A DNA stretch of 64,000 nucleotides from Ascaphus truei (GCA_036426205.1 WSYH01000138.1:1-64000); one strand, 5' to 3'; counted from the first letter of the stretch, positions 22,604-33,363 are shown. Notes: generated by a model not told the origin, from the letters alone. A program made the numbers and translations.

Positions 22604-24261
22604 TTTACCCGTAGCTCCACCGGGAGATGCTCGCTGTTGAGGACCCCTTTGAGAGGTTCCCTCTAGAGGATCTTCTTGCTGTCTTGTGTCGTTGGTCGTA
22701 GAATCGTTTTCTCCTTGTGTCATATCACCATGCAAGGAGGTTGTAGGCCATTCCACTTCCCCGTCCTCCAATTGCGGAATAGGGAGTAAGTGATTTCGGT
22801 GCCACGTCTTCACCCGACCCTCAGAGTCTTTGATGCGATAGACTGGAAGCCCGGGCATTTGCGACGCTATCTCATACACTCCTTCTCTCCACCGGTCAGC
22901 CAGCTTATGTTTCCCTGGCACTCCTAGATTGCGAAGGAGTACGGCATCTCCCGGCTGAATGTCTCTGTGTTTGATTTTATGATCATAACGCCGTTTGTTG
23001 CCGGCATTCAGCTTCTCCGTGGATTTCTCTGCCTGCTGGTAGGCTTGTTGCAGGTTCTCCTGTAGTCTCTGTACATATCGGAAGTGGGTGGCATTGTGTA
23101 CTCCGTCGGTGGAGACTCTCAACCGTATGTCCACAGGCAGTCGGGCTTCTCTGCCAAACATCAGGAAATATGGAGAAAACCCGGTGGAGTCGTGTCGAGT
23201 GCAATTGTAAGCGTGTACTAAGGTTTCCACATGGCGGCTCCACTCAGCTTTCTCTACTCCTGTCAACGTGCCCAGCATGTCCAGTAAGGTGCAGTTAAAT
23301 CGTTCGGGCAGTGCATCCCCCTCCGGGTGATAAGGAGTGGTTCGGGATTTGGTGATGTGAAAGAGTTTTAGCAGCTCTCTTATTAATTTGCTTTCAAAGT
23401 CTCGGCCCTGATCAGAGTGTAGTCGTTGGGGAAGTCCGTAATGTATGAAGTACTTCTCGCAGAGCACCTTGGCAACCGTGATGGCTTTTTGGTCTTTCGT
23501 CGGGAAGGCCTGGGCATACCTAGTGTAATGGTCAGTGATGACCAGCACATTGCCGATGCCTCGGCTATCGGGTTCGATACATAAGAAGTCCATGCATACT
23601 AAGTCCATGGGTCCGGTACTTTTTAAGTGGCCCATTGGGGCGGCCTGGGTGGGCAATGTCTTTCGCTGAATACACCGCGCACACCGCCGACAGTGATGCT
23701 CTACTGTTTCTCTCATTTTCGGCCAAAAGAACCGATCCCTCACCAATCCAAAAGTCTTGTCGACACCCAGATGGCCATGTTCGTCATGTAGCGACCTCAG
23801 CACCATATACTGTAATCGTTTAGGTAGTACTAGTTGCCTCCTATTCGGATGGTTATGGTACTCTACAACTCGGTATAGCAAATTGTCCCGTATTTCGAAT
23901 TTATCGGCTTCCCGCCACAGTATACCTCCCACGTCACCAGGATTATGTCTGAGGAGGTCAGGTTGGTTGTGCCTGATAGCGTGGCGAATAGCCCCGGCTA
24001 ACGGATCTCGTTCTTGGTAGCGCACCATATCCTTCCAGGCTATGATCTTGTCAGGGGTAACGTGCATACCACTGGGGTCCCGATATGCTGCCGGAATAGC
24101 GTGGGATGCGTATCCTAGGGAGTCGGCCACCCTTAACTCAGAGAACGCCACTTGATCATTGACTATTGCAGCGGTGCAGCACAGGGCCCTCATCCCGGGC
24201 CCCGGGATTTCTTCCCATTGGTCGTCGTCGGGGGTTGCGGCCAGGCCCGGTCGTCTAGACA
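22604..24261 (-). pseudogene. Gypsy integrase (longest intact frame)
   Basis: An open frame of 588 codons from 24262, of which about 550 belong to the element. HDEHGH...HHCRRCARC (residues 159-197) is the HHCC zinc finger. The catalytic core has D225 (VCMDF), D284 (LHSDQGRDFE) and E320 (LPERFN), giving the D,D-35-E spacing. A C-terminal part with RRYDHKIKHRDIQPGDAVLL and KLADRWREGVYEI is the GPY/F-like module; no chromodomain is visible. Around E320 the usual GNGQVERFN is degraded to GDALPERFN. The final residues, after about GGATGKG, are read through into adjacent non-element sequence, so the true C-terminus and 3' LTR are gone. Integrase inserts the cDNA into the chromosome. Confidence 0.9.
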
Positions 24262-24789
24262 ATGCGTCAGCCCCAATGTTCAGGGGACCTGGTTTATACT
24301 TCAGAGTGAAGTTGTAGTTAAAGAGGGCAGCCAGCGGTGCCCAGCTGCATCGAGTTTGGCTGAGGTCATGATATAGGTGAGCGGATTGTTGTCAGTACGC
24401 ACCTCGAACGACACCCCGTAAAGGTAATCATGAAGTTTGTCCACGATGGCCCACTTGAGGGCCAAGAACTCCAGCTTGTGCACAGGATAATTCTGCTCAC
24501 TGATGGTAAGGCTGCGACTGATATAGGCTACAGGTCATAACCCTTCTGGATACTTTTGATGTAACACCACCCCTAATCCACCTAGGCTAGCGTCCACATG
24601 AAGTATATATAGTTTTTCGGGGTCAGCATAGGCTAACACGGTGGCCACGGTCAAACTCTGCTTCAAGTCAACGAAGGCTTGCTCGCACTCAACCATCCAC
24701 TTGTCACCGAAAGGTTGTCGGGCAGGCGTGGCCTTCCGGCCTGTGTCCTCCGGATATATCTTGAGAAGACAGTTGAGGGCTTTGGCTCA
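24262..24789 (-). pseudogene. Gypsy RNase H domain
   Basis: The RT frame continues past the double TGA with a tether region. It then shows LHVDASLGGLGVVLHQKYP (first acidic residue), a TGA at about 24537, PVAYISRSL, HKLEFLALKWAIVDK (Glu), FEVRTDNNPLTYI (Asp) and, after a frameshift near 24340, NIGADALSR (final Asp). All four acidic positions of an RNase H active site can be located, though in two frames. In the element this domain removes RNA from the RNA-DNA hybrid. The frameshift joins it to the frame used by the integrase. Confidence 0.75.
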
Positions 24790-25671
24790 TCAGGAATATC
24801 CTTCCACAAACTGGCGATAGTACCCGCAGAATCCCAGGAACGAACGCAACTCCACCACATTGTCAGGTCGCGGCCAATTTACAACGGCTTCTATTTTAGC
24901 GGGGTCAGTGGCAATCCCTTCTGCGGACACTATGTGCCCCACGTAAGTCACCGATGTCCTACAGAATCTGCATTTGTCCAGGGAGAGCTTGAGTCCTTCT
25001 TGAGCTAGCCGATCCAACACCTTCAGGAGCCGGGTCTCGTGTTCCTCTAGAGTTCGTCCGAAAACTATGATGTCGTCCAGATACACTAGACACTCCCGAG
25101 GGTTCAAGTCACCTAACGTCTTCTCCATTAGCCGCTGGAAGGTGACGGGGGCACCGCATATTTCTTGAGGCACGCGGGTGAATTGGTAGAACCCCAGGGG
25201 ACAGATGAACGCTGTCTTCTCTTGGTCCTCGGGGCTCATGGGTACCTGGTAGTAGCCTGACCTGAGATCCAGTACACTGAACCATTTACTTCCAGGGAGG
25301 GCATTCAGGATTTCCTCTATGCGGGGAAGATTATACTGGTCCGGCACCGTCCGATTGTTCAGTGTTCGGTAATCTACACACAGCCTCACGGTCCCATTCT
25401 TCTTTCTCACCACTACTATGGGGGAAGCGTAAGGGCTCCGTGACTCGGTGATGATTCCGGCTTCTTCCATCTCTTGGAGGACGGTCCGCACATAATCTAC
25501 GTCCCAAGGAGCGAGACGGCGGGAACGTTCCTGGAACGGTTTAGTGTCATTCATCAGAATAGTGTGTTGGGCACTGCGACTGCACCCTACATCCATCTCC
25601 TCGGTAGAGAATACTTCCCGTCTTTCGTCCAGCTGAACTTGTAGCCTCTCCTTCCATGTCTCCGGTAGTTC
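24790..25671 (-). pseudogene. Gypsy reverse transcriptase
   Basis: After a linker, 268 codons (25596-24790) give a nearly complete RT. FQERSRRLAP opens the fingers. SPYASPIVVVRKKNGTVRLC and DYRTLN follow, then SVLDLRSGYYQVPM with the first catalytic Asp at residue 110, and LVYLDDIIVFG with YLDD at residues 172-175. LSLDKCRFC, VGHIVSAEGI and LRSFLGFCGYYRQFV close the palm-to-thumb region. The usual FGLCNAP motif before YLDD is damaged (VPQEICGAP), so activity is doubtful even without the stops. Two consecutive TGA codons end the frame at about 24790, inside the connection to RNase H. This enzyme copies element RNA into DNA from a tRNA primer. Confidence 0.9.
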
Positions 25672-26286
25672 CTACGACCCAAAGTCGAAGTCCAGCTTCG
25701 CGCCCGGGCGCTCCACTCGGGCAGCATTAACTTGCACCACCTCATCTACCGAGCTGATGGGATAAATTCTTCCTATTTTCTTCCCCGCGTCGAGAGCCAA
25801 GGGGAAGGGAGACAGATTCTGGACCATCACAAAGATCCATCGCGGAATGGCGGCCGGCCAGCTCCGGAATTCAGGTACCAACCAGTATCCTCAGCTGACG
25901 TCTTCTTCTGGCGTGCTTTCTAAGGAAAAGAGTTGCTCCGCATCTACTCGTTCAGCGTAGGCACACCAGGCGGGCATCCTCTGTATTTCCCCCGGGAGGA
26001 GTCTGGTCAGCCCCGCTCGGCCGCAGAACAACAGTCCATAATCTTCTGAGGGTGCCACAGGGGGGTCGGGACTCGTCTGAACCAGCTGCAGTTGGAGGCT
26101 GGACATGGGCCACTCATTAGTTTCTTGCAGATAAGCCCTGATGACGACTTGCACGCTGTCCGCATTAGTGCCTAGGATGATCGAGTACTTAGGCGGGTCT
26201 TTGGGTTCCGGATACACCAGGGCGTCTACATTCATGGGGTGCGACTTCCCGGTGTTAAGCTGTTGTATCTCTATGACCACAGTCAC
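25672..26286 (-). pseudogene. Gypsy protease C-terminal part and linker to RT
   Basis: The first section carries YSIILGTNAD, the second conserved protease motif (I-L-G-x-N) that packs against the DTG loop. An in-frame TGA at 25893-25891 interrupts it, and a spacer with LSPFPLALDAGKKIGRIYPISSV follows. A TAG near 25672 separates this from the RT frame, which continues in the same phase. This is the usual protease-to-RT linker of gypsy pol. Confidence 0.65.
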
Positions 26287-26315
26287 GATGCCGTTGATGG
26301 GGTAGTCTTCATTGC

Positions 26316-26615
26316 TTAGCCCCCTTCTTTGATATGCTCGGCCGACCTCAGTGGCCGCTTCTGGAGGTGTCGATCATAAAACCCTCGATATATGATGGTC
26401 ACTTGGGACCCGGTGTCCTGTAGAGCGGAAGAATAGATACCGTCTACTAGCACCCGGATGAGCGCTACCGGTCCCACGCAATTATTCTCGTTCCCGGGTT
26501 CTTCGCTGCTGTGGTTGGGACCGGGATTCTCCCCGCGGGCTGCGTAGACACCGCACACCATGGCATTAGGCGTAAACTTCTTGGGGGAAGGGCTCCGGTG
26601 GCGGGGCTCCCCCAT
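26316..26615 (-). pseudogene. Gypsy aspartic protease, N-terminal part
   Basis: The frame contains ALQDTGSQVTIIYRGFY, with DTG at residues 67-69: the catalytic Asp-Thr-Gly of a retropepsin, preceded by a hydrophobic strand (VLVDGIYSSALQ). As a dimer, the family's enzyme matures gag-pol. It is in phase with the upstream gag knuckle and ends at a TAA at 26318-26316. The protein continues in another frame (26286-25891), so there is a frameshift at about 26318. Confidence 0.75.
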
Positions 26616-27116
26616 TCAGCAATCATAGGAGATGTGCCCCTTCTTCCCGCACTTGTAGCAGGACATATCCCGTGGTGGAGTGCGACGATTATACGGAGGT
26701 GAGGTTCGTCCGGCATACTTTGGCCGCTCGGGGCTGGGTTTATCCGCAGTATCTTCCTTCTTTTCAGTACCTCCTTTGAGTTTGGGGCTGCTGGCGGCCT
26801 TAGCTTTCTGGGGGGAGTGAAGCATTAGGTGAGTTTCATGCTCTTTGACTTGCTGTAACAGTTTGATGAACGAGGGGGGTGGCCCTCGAGTGAGGTTGTC
26901 GCGGATCATATTCGCGATAGGGTGGCTAGGACTGGACCCCCGTAGGTATTGCTTGCTGAGGTATACGTTCATCTGCGAGGCTGTTACGTACTTATGATGT
27001 AGCAGGGGACCTAACGAGATTTGCACGCGATGAATATAGGGCGATAAATCGTCTCCTTCTTTCTGGTTGATAGCGTAGTATTTAGCCCACAAGGCCACCA
27101 TCATCCTCAGTCGCAC
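26616..27116 (-). pseudogene. Gypsy gag, nucleocapsid part with CCHC knuckle
   Basis: This is the continuation of gag after a frameshift. It includes KYYAINQKEGDDLSPYIHRV near the start, a Lys/Pro-rich linker, and CYKCGKKGHISYDC at the end, a zinc knuckle of form C-x2-C-x4-H-x4-C expected to bind the element RNA. The frame stops at a TGA (26616-26618) right after the last knuckle Cys, and the protease frame continues in phase on the next codon. Gag and pol are therefore in one frame separated by a single TGA, which could be a readthrough site or one more decay mutation. The many other TGA codons favour decay. Confidence 0.75.
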
Positions 27117-27906
27117 TGTAGGCCTCGACTAGGAACTCGATCATCATCCAAGAGGTCAGCTCAGGATACTGCTCTCGGTGAATACTGATTAGGGTGGACG
27201 CCGGGGGCCTCAAGCACTCCATGAGGTGTTGCCGTTTCACGACATCCGTGCATGACCATTCTTCCATCACCCCCCTAGTGTGCTCCTTCCAGGGGTCTAT
27301 TCCATCTTCTCCCGTGGGTACAGGCAGAGTCCCAGAGAAGGCCTTTAATTTCCGGTAATTCTGGGACTGCGTGGCCAGAGTGAGGGCTTCTACTAGCGGA
27401 GGTAACCTGGGTGGTGTGGTTAGCTGGCCTACTTTGTCGTTGAGTTTCTGCAGCATGTTGTTACGCAACCCTGCTTCTTCTGCTACGCTAGACCCGGGAT
27501 AGCTAAATTCGGATTGGCAGCTGCCTGCTTCGCTAGCGGGGTAGGGAGCGGAAGTGAGGGTAGGGCAGTCGTCGCCCAGTCCCGCTAACGGGGGGTCTCT
27601 GAGTGGGTTGACAAAAGGGCTCCCGGCGGGCGGGGAATTTGGAAGTTGCAGGTATTGTGGGACTGCGGGTTCGAGGACTACTAGATCTAGCCGGCATTCT
27701 ACTAACAAGGTGTTCCACTTAGCGTCTTGGTCTATGAGAACGTCTACAAGGTGGGCTTTGGCAAAGCCAGGTAGTTGTCTTAGGGCCGTTTGCAATGTCT
27801 CTAAGGGTAGGGCCATGGGTACTTGGGTCACAGCCACCACTCAGTGGGCTGGCGTTTGCATTTGCCGCGCCCAGTCACGCACTCTCTGGCGCGAGGGAAG
27901 GGCCAT
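27082..27906 (-). pseudogene. Gypsy gag, N-terminal and capsid part
   Basis: The frame opens with an ATG at 27906-27904, meets an in-frame TGA at 27843-27841, then continues 252 codons to 27082. The N-terminal part is Pro/Leu-rich. From about residue 160 of the downstream part, YRKLKAFSGTLPVP..., DPWKEHTRGVMEEW and RQHLMECLRPPA resemble the capsid of the PNMA/ZCCHC12-like gag group derived from Ty3/gypsy. Gag would form the particle shell. The frame ends shortly after EAYSATED, where the next gag segment takes over in another frame within about 30 bp, so there is a frameshift near 27090-27116. Beyond the ATG, the start is supported by the LTR lying only about 60 bp upstream. Confidence 0.7.
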
Positions 27907-27945
27907 AGCGGCTGTAGGCTTTTAGAGGGGGCACCCCAGGTCTAC

Positions 27946-27967
27946 GTATCTCAGGAGCACCTCCAAA
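27946..27967 (-). other. Candidate primer-binding site
   Basis: Immediately after the LTR end on the minus strand is TTTGGAGGTGCTCCTGAG. TGGAGGTGC partly resembles the complement of a tRNA-Ala 3' end, but the match is imperfect and no primer can be assigned with confidence. Confidence 0.35.
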
Positions 27968-29458
27968 TGTAGCCCTGTTTCCTTGTGAACACAGACTGCT
28001 ACCATACTGCTGCGGCCGAGTTTATTCCAGCATTTGCCCGTTCTCGGCCGCAGCAGTAACCTGGCGCGCGCCGGAGGGTGCCGGGCGCGCGCCGAAGCCT
28101 CGGAGGAGAGGCCCGCCGATCGGGGCTTCCCCCTCTCCTTACCGGGTCCGCCGGGTCCCCCGGAATGTCCCGCCGCCGTCAGTACATCCACGCGACACCA
28201 GGGCTCCCTCGGGGAGCCCTGGGCACGCGTACAGGCGGCACAGGCACCCGATGATGCGTGACCGCGCATCGGTGATGCGCGGCACGCTGAGGGAGTGCGG
28301 CTCGCAAGCCGGGACATTTCCTGGCTTGCGGAATGAGCCGCACTCGAATAAAGTGTGCCGCCTGTGTATGCTGTATGACCTGCAGGCTCACAGGGCCTAA
28401 GCCTCCGGCGTGGAGAACCTGGGGTATACGAAATGCTAGCTAATACCTGATACTTGGTGCAGCGCCTCCACCTGTGACAGCTCCCACCAGAGGGGGAGTG
28501 GATCTTTGCAGGACACTTATGTAAATCAATACACTCACAGCAATATAAACAACCAAATGACTTTACTAGCATGAACGAGGTTTATGTGGTAATACTCATC
28601 AAAAGGTGTCCCTCCCTAGAGGAGACACTATCTACGGCGTCTCGCAGGACGCTAACTCCCCTCCTCCACCGGGTGATCCCACCCCATGTCCAGTTTTCCT
28701 TCCAGTCCAATATCCCCCCACCCTCCGAGTGAGATAATGAACCTTATGTGTGACTGCGCAGCCACTGTGTCCTGACTAAGATGATATCGTTGGTGCACTT
28801 GTGGTTTACCTGCCGGGTACTCCAGTACCCGGACCTGCAAGGGTCTTCACAAAGGATCCGTGGGCTGACTTGACGTTGAACGGGCTGCCTGGGGCGATCC
28901 CACCCAGACGCGTGGCAGCACGGCAGCACGGTAGCAGGGTCTGAGTCCAGACCTCCTGCTGAACAAACAGTGTCTCTGATAACGATCGCGCACACTCTAA
29001 GGGAACCGGAACCTGCCTAGGGTCAGTCTTTAACTCTGCTCCACACTACGGGGGCTCAGGGCCTAACTGGGCCTGGGGTATAAGGCCTAGGTAGGGGCTG
29101 ACTGCCTCCCTACACCGGAGCTCCGTCTCCTTCCTCCTCTCGCCAGCTCTGCCCAATGTGCGCCTCTCTGACCCCCTTTTCCCCCTTCCCTTACGCCTGT
29201 TTGGTCCTCGCGTGTCATGGGGTTCCGCGGGGTCGCTGGGATTTGTAGTCCCTGAGCTCCCTCCCTATCAGAGCTCTCCTCCTTCATGGTCTTTGGCATC
29301 TATCCTCGCGCATGCGCAACCTCTGGCCTCGCCGTTCCTGCGCCAACCTCTAACATGGCGGCGCCCTCAACGCGGAACCTCCAATACGTCGGAGCGTTCC
29401 CTGCACTGCAACACTCTTCCTTAACAACAACATGGTGACCCAGGGGAACCCGGCTACA
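27968..29458 (-). repeat. 5' LTR of the Ty3/gypsy element (1491 bp)
   Basis: On the minus strand it starts TGTAGCCGGG and ends CAGGGCTACA, a 7-bp perfect terminal inverted repeat (TGTAGCC/GGCTACA). The next bases inward, TTTGGAGGTGCTCC, are where a primer-binding site should lie. A poly(A) signal sits in a hairpin loop near the 3' end (28005-28058). The LTR is long and GC-rich. Several blocks (AGTTAGGCCC, CGGATCCTCTTTG/CGGATCCTTTGTG, CGGGCAGGTA/CCGGCAGGTA) are shared with the solo LTR at 59024-60139. The partner LTR is absent, so no TSD can be read. Confidence 0.8.
28005..28058 (-). promoter_or_regulatory. Poly(A)-signal hairpin in the gypsy LTR
   Basis: TACTGCTGCGGCCGAG (28005-28020) and CTCGGCCGCAGCAGTA (28043-28058) are a perfect 16-bp inverted repeat. 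The 22-nt loop on the minus (element) strand contains AATAAA, at 28026-28021. It lies about 50 nt before the LTR end, the expected place for polyadenylation. Presenting the signal in the loop of a GC-rich hairpin resembles poly(A) hairpins in some retroviral R regions; the function here is inferred. Confidence 0.6.
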
Positions 29459-29815
29459 TCAGGAACTTTGCAATTTGACAAAGGTACAAAATGATTTAAC
29501 CTGTTTGGAGAGAGGCTTTTCCCCTCTCTGCTTCCAGCAGCCTTCCTGCCTCCAGTCTCTTGGGGAGAGGGGAGAGGAACCAGGAAATCAGCCTTACATA
29601 CCTGATTTCCACCTAGCAGAACAGGTAACAGAAATCAGGCAGCAGACAAACTCTGGTCTGGATCCCTCACCCCTCAGTTCCAGCACTTGCCAAACTGAGG
29701 GATGGAGTGCATGCATTCTAAGGCTGCACTTTCCAGCCTAAACAGGATAGAAGCTGTTCAGTATCCTGGGAGCCCTATATATGAAATTTATTACCATCCC
29801 CTGGTTTCTGTCACA
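29459..29815. repeat. Fragment of a second LTR family (end ...TGTCACA)
   Basis: From AGGAACTTTG at 29461 through ACAAACTCTGGTCTGGATCC (29646-29665) to about 29715 this is clearly homologous, in the same orientation, to 44780-45040. It ends with CTGTCACA at 29808-29815, matching the TGTGACA start of the copy at 44521, so together they define the two ends of one LTR-like unit. The gypsy LTR abuts it at 29458/29459, which indicates that the gypsy element landed inside this older LTR. Confidence 0.55.
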
Positions 29816-31084
29816 CTATATATACCCTTACATTCACATGATACGTTATGATCGGAAAAGAAGTAACCTGATTGAGCCTACACAGTTAACCCCCTAAGGC
29901 AATCAACCTTTCTCAGAAACTAGCAGTTCTCCAAGAGAGACTGCATAATAATTTTCTTACATATATTGGCCAAAACATGATCATTCTACACGCCGTATTT
30001 GAATGTTGAGTCTGCTGCAAAAATGTTGCATATCAACTCAAATCCTTCATTCATATATACAGTACTACTCACAGATGACCTAACTCTAGTGATATTTTCT
30101 TCGCCTTTGCTTCACATAAACTCATTATGTTATTTTTGGTCTTGTTTCAATAATAGCTAAGGGGAGAGAAAATAAACTGTATTTCCATCCTGCCTACCAC
30201 CTCCTCAGAATAATGAATATTGTAATCAAGAAGCCTTGCGGAAAAGGGGCTTTTAGAAGTGATGGTAATGTCCTGCTATTATTCATACGGATGTCCCAGG
30301 AAATAACCGATGTGTGGCTCTACTAGTCTCAGATTTAGCCATGTGTTGTAGCTGTTAAACTGCAAACTGAAGCCTCTGCAGGAGGTATGTGTATGGGGGC
30401 TCATTAATTTTAACCACTGTAATCTGTCATCATTGTGCTGCTACTACAGAGGGGGGCAGGGTAACTATGATGTGACCTACCAAACACAGCTGGCACTAAC
30501 AGTGCTGAAACACTGAATCATCCCAAAATGTGTATTACTGCAACCACAAGATTCTACAGAGAAATCAATCTCCAAGCACTGGAATCAGTGCCCTAAAATA
30601 GCATTTTAATGACACCACACTTATATTATTATTTCAACTTTCTTAGCAATGTTGTTGACCGACTATACTGTAACTGGTGCTTGGCACTTTAGTTTAAAGG
30701 TTTAGAGGGGCCTCTCATGTCTAATTAAGCAAAACTAGCTACTTGCCTACTTTTTTTGTGTTCGAGAAGGTAACACTATTGTGAGACTCCATTGAAGCCT
30801 AGAAGATGCTGATTCTAAAGATCAATGAGACAGATTCTAAATCAGTAAGACACACAGACAGTCAGTGAGAACTGACAATGTCTGCAGTAATTCCATTCAA
30901 AAGGCGTTAGGGCTGCTATCCAATATCCTGTGATGCTGCCTTCTTGTCAGTGGAGTTGAATGGAACTACAAGCTTCCCTGACATGGACGTGGTTGCTTCT
31001 TGGCATATTGGAGATAAGAGCCACTTGGTCCACTCAATCTGCCCATTTTCTTATCTGCTGTGAGACCTCAGCCCCAAAAGATCC
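29816..31084. other. Intergenic, no recognised feature
   Basis: No domain-bearing ORF, TIR or array was recognised over about 1.27 kb. Confidence 0.4.
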
Positions 31085-31400
31085 AATACTTTTTCCATCT
31101 TTAGGATCTCCTTATGTCTATTCTAAGCAGTTTTGATTTAATTCACTATAATAGCCTTCACCAACACTGCTGGAAGGCTGTTTCATGGATCCACTGCCCT
31201 TTCAGTGAAGTACTCCCTCACATTTCCCCTGATCCTCCCACTCTCCATCTTCATAGCGTAACATCTTGTTTTAGCACTTCTTTGTCTGAGAAATTCTTCC
31301 CTCCTGCACATTGATGATACGCCAGATGTATTTGAAAGTTTCAACTATACCCCCCCTGCCTCCTCTCCTCCAGGCTGTATATAATTAGGTCATATACAGT
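31085..31400 (-). mobile_element. CR1-type LINE 3' relic
   Basis: On the plus strand GGAAGGCTGTTTCATGGATC is followed by CACTGCCCTTTCAGTGAAGT (31170-31209), then GCGTAACATCTTGTTTTAG, TTCTTCCCTCCTGCACATTG and TTTGAAAGTTTCAACTATAC. This order matches the reverse complement of CR1-clade ORF2 3' sequence. It is a different, more diverged subfamily than the copy at 4365-5069. Confidence 0.6.
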
Positions 31401-31559
31401 AGGTGTGGCTATGGCAAACCCAAGTGGCCATTTTATTCTATCCCTGGGAAGCTGATTTCCAAGGCTTCATCTAGCACAAAGATACCTAAAATAGGCTTCA
31501 AGAGAGTGGGACCAGAAATAAAAAAAAGTGTTTTTAGAGTTTGGGGGCTAACCCTTTAG

Positions 31560-32540
31560 CAGAAGGGATAGCTGTTTACTAGGTTTGAATCAAGGCGTCT
31601 CTGGAGCTGAACCGTGTTCATGTCAGCTCCGGGAACCCCATGCTTCCCGAGATACATAGCTCCGTAGGTGCCCCCAGTACAGTCCTCTCCAGTGTGAACA
31701 ATATGGTGGTTTATAGGTCCCTTATCACTAGGGTTGTCAGGTGTCCAGTACTGAACTGGACTGTCCTGTATTTAGACACTCTGTCCAGTAAACATTGGAG
31801 GTAATACAGGGTGTGTGTGGGTCTCGAGCACGTCGCACCTTTCACCATTGTGTCCAGTATTTTTAGAGAAGCCACCTGGCAACCCTACTTATCACATGAC
31901 ATGGGACATTTAAACTTGCATGAAGAACCGGGACTCCTTCGGAGGTATGTATCTCAGGAAGCAGGAGACAGTAAAATGTTTAAGAGGTATTATAGGCTAA
32001 AGCAGTCAAATTCCAGGCATTACTGAAATCCCTGCTCTCTGATTGGTCCAAATTCCGGGCATTATTCATTCAGTAATGACCGGAATTTTTGTCAACTTGC
32101 CAACTCACCTCAAAGCAGAGATGCAGGGGCTCGCGCTGAGAAAAAAACCCGGCAAGTTTAAAACTTAACTGCAGCAGCTCCGCTCCTCTCCTCACTGAGC
32201 ACACTGAACATGGCAGCACAAGCAGGCTCTCTCCCTCTCTGACAGCTGCTAGTGCTGTCAGAAGCTGCAGTGTCCCAACTGGTAACTTTGTTACTTGCAA
32301 CAACGTAATATTTCTCACCACATTTATTGCCTGTGCTATTGTAATGTAATTTGTATTTCTTTTTATTTAGTAGTAGTTAATATCACAGTCCCCCCACTTC
32401 TCTCCCCCTTCTCTCCCACATCTCCCCTTCACCCACATCTCCCCTCCACCCGCTTTGCCTCGGGCCTTCAACTCTTCCAGCCAGGGCATTATTGGCCAGT
32501 AATGCCCTGTTCTTCGGGGATTATTACTTAATTTTGGAGC
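31560..32540. repeat. Unclassified repeat sequence with local palindromes
   Basis: TCTCTGGAGCTGAACCG...CTCCGGGAACCCCATG at 31600-31640 is a copy of the block also at about 20565 and 58637. AAATTCCGGGCATTATTCAT at about 32050 faces ATGACCGGAATTT near 32078, and CAGGGCATTATTGGCC/AGTAATGCCCTG at about 32483-32511 is another palindrome with the same core. The 32000-32540 section may be one small element, but its termini were not resolved. Confidence 0.35.
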
Positions 32541-33329
32541 GGACTGGTACCTTAAAAAAAAAAAATCAGTATAAACATACATTTTAATTTTAAAATATAC
32601 ATTTTTGAACTTTTAACATTTCCATGGTAAATAAAATCTTTGGAGGTTTTTTTTTTTTTAATTACAATCTTTACCTGATGTATTTTGGTGATAAGACCAT
32701 TTGTCAGTCCTCAAAGCTACAGGAAAGCTGTTCTTTTTGCTTTTACTTTGTTTCCAAAGTAATTATGCAGCCATTATAAGTCAAACAGATAAACATAAGG
32801 AGCTTATCTGCTTCAATTCAGCGGACCCAGAGAAATACTAAACACATTCACAGTTTTCACAAGATATAAATAAGTAAAAGAGTTACTTTAAGGGTTACTG
32901 CATCTTTCTAAAAAAGCCAATTACACTGATACATTTTTAGAACATTTATTTGAGCTCAAGCCATTACGTGAGCATGACCCCTTAATTAACAACGAACAAC
33001 ATACATACATTATTTTTACCTGGAGTATGTACCTTTGAGAAATGCTGTGTCTAGTCTAGTCTAGTGAACCCACGTCTGACAGTTGCCTAGCCAGGATTTA
33101 TCAAAGGGCTCAATTTGTTACGCCCCTTCATTCCTTGGTCTGTGTCTGGTAGATATATGTGTCTCTTGCACTGTAGGTGCCCTAAATATGTTGTAATAAT
33201 AAATTTTACTGCTTTCAATTCTCGTATGATTGAGTGTTTGTCTGGGGAGGCAATGTGAAAAAATGGGCAAAAGAGTCAGCGGGAAGTCTGAGGCTTATCG
33301 AGTGTCAGTATTTAACTACTACAGTGCCA
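32541..33329. other. AT-rich intergenic, no recognised feature
   Basis: A-tracts and T-tracts are present at 32554 and 32650. No gene, TIR or array was seen. Confidence 0.4.
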
Positions 33330-33363
33330 CAGGAACCAATAACTTCTCAACTATAACCACACC

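Larger units (their letters stand above)
22604..29458 (-). mobile_element. Ty3/gypsy LTR retrotransposon, 5' LTR to integrase, 3' LTR missing
   Basis: On the minus strand the order is 5' LTR (29458-27968), primer-binding region, gag, CCHC knuckle, protease, RT, RNase H, integrase: the Ty3/gypsy order. The coding part is broken by several TGA codons, one TAG, one TAA and at least three frameshifts. The integrase frame runs without a pol stop into unrelated repeat sequence near 22604, so the end of pol, the polypurine tract and the 3' LTR are lost. Beyond the LTR, at 29459, the host sequence is another LTR family, so this element was inserted into an older retroelement. Confidence 0.9.

Noticed and set aside
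27922..28572. 216-residue minus-strand ORF upstream of gag
   Set aside because: It lies in the gypsy LTR, crosses the poly(A) hairpin and has no domain; open because of GC-rich composition.
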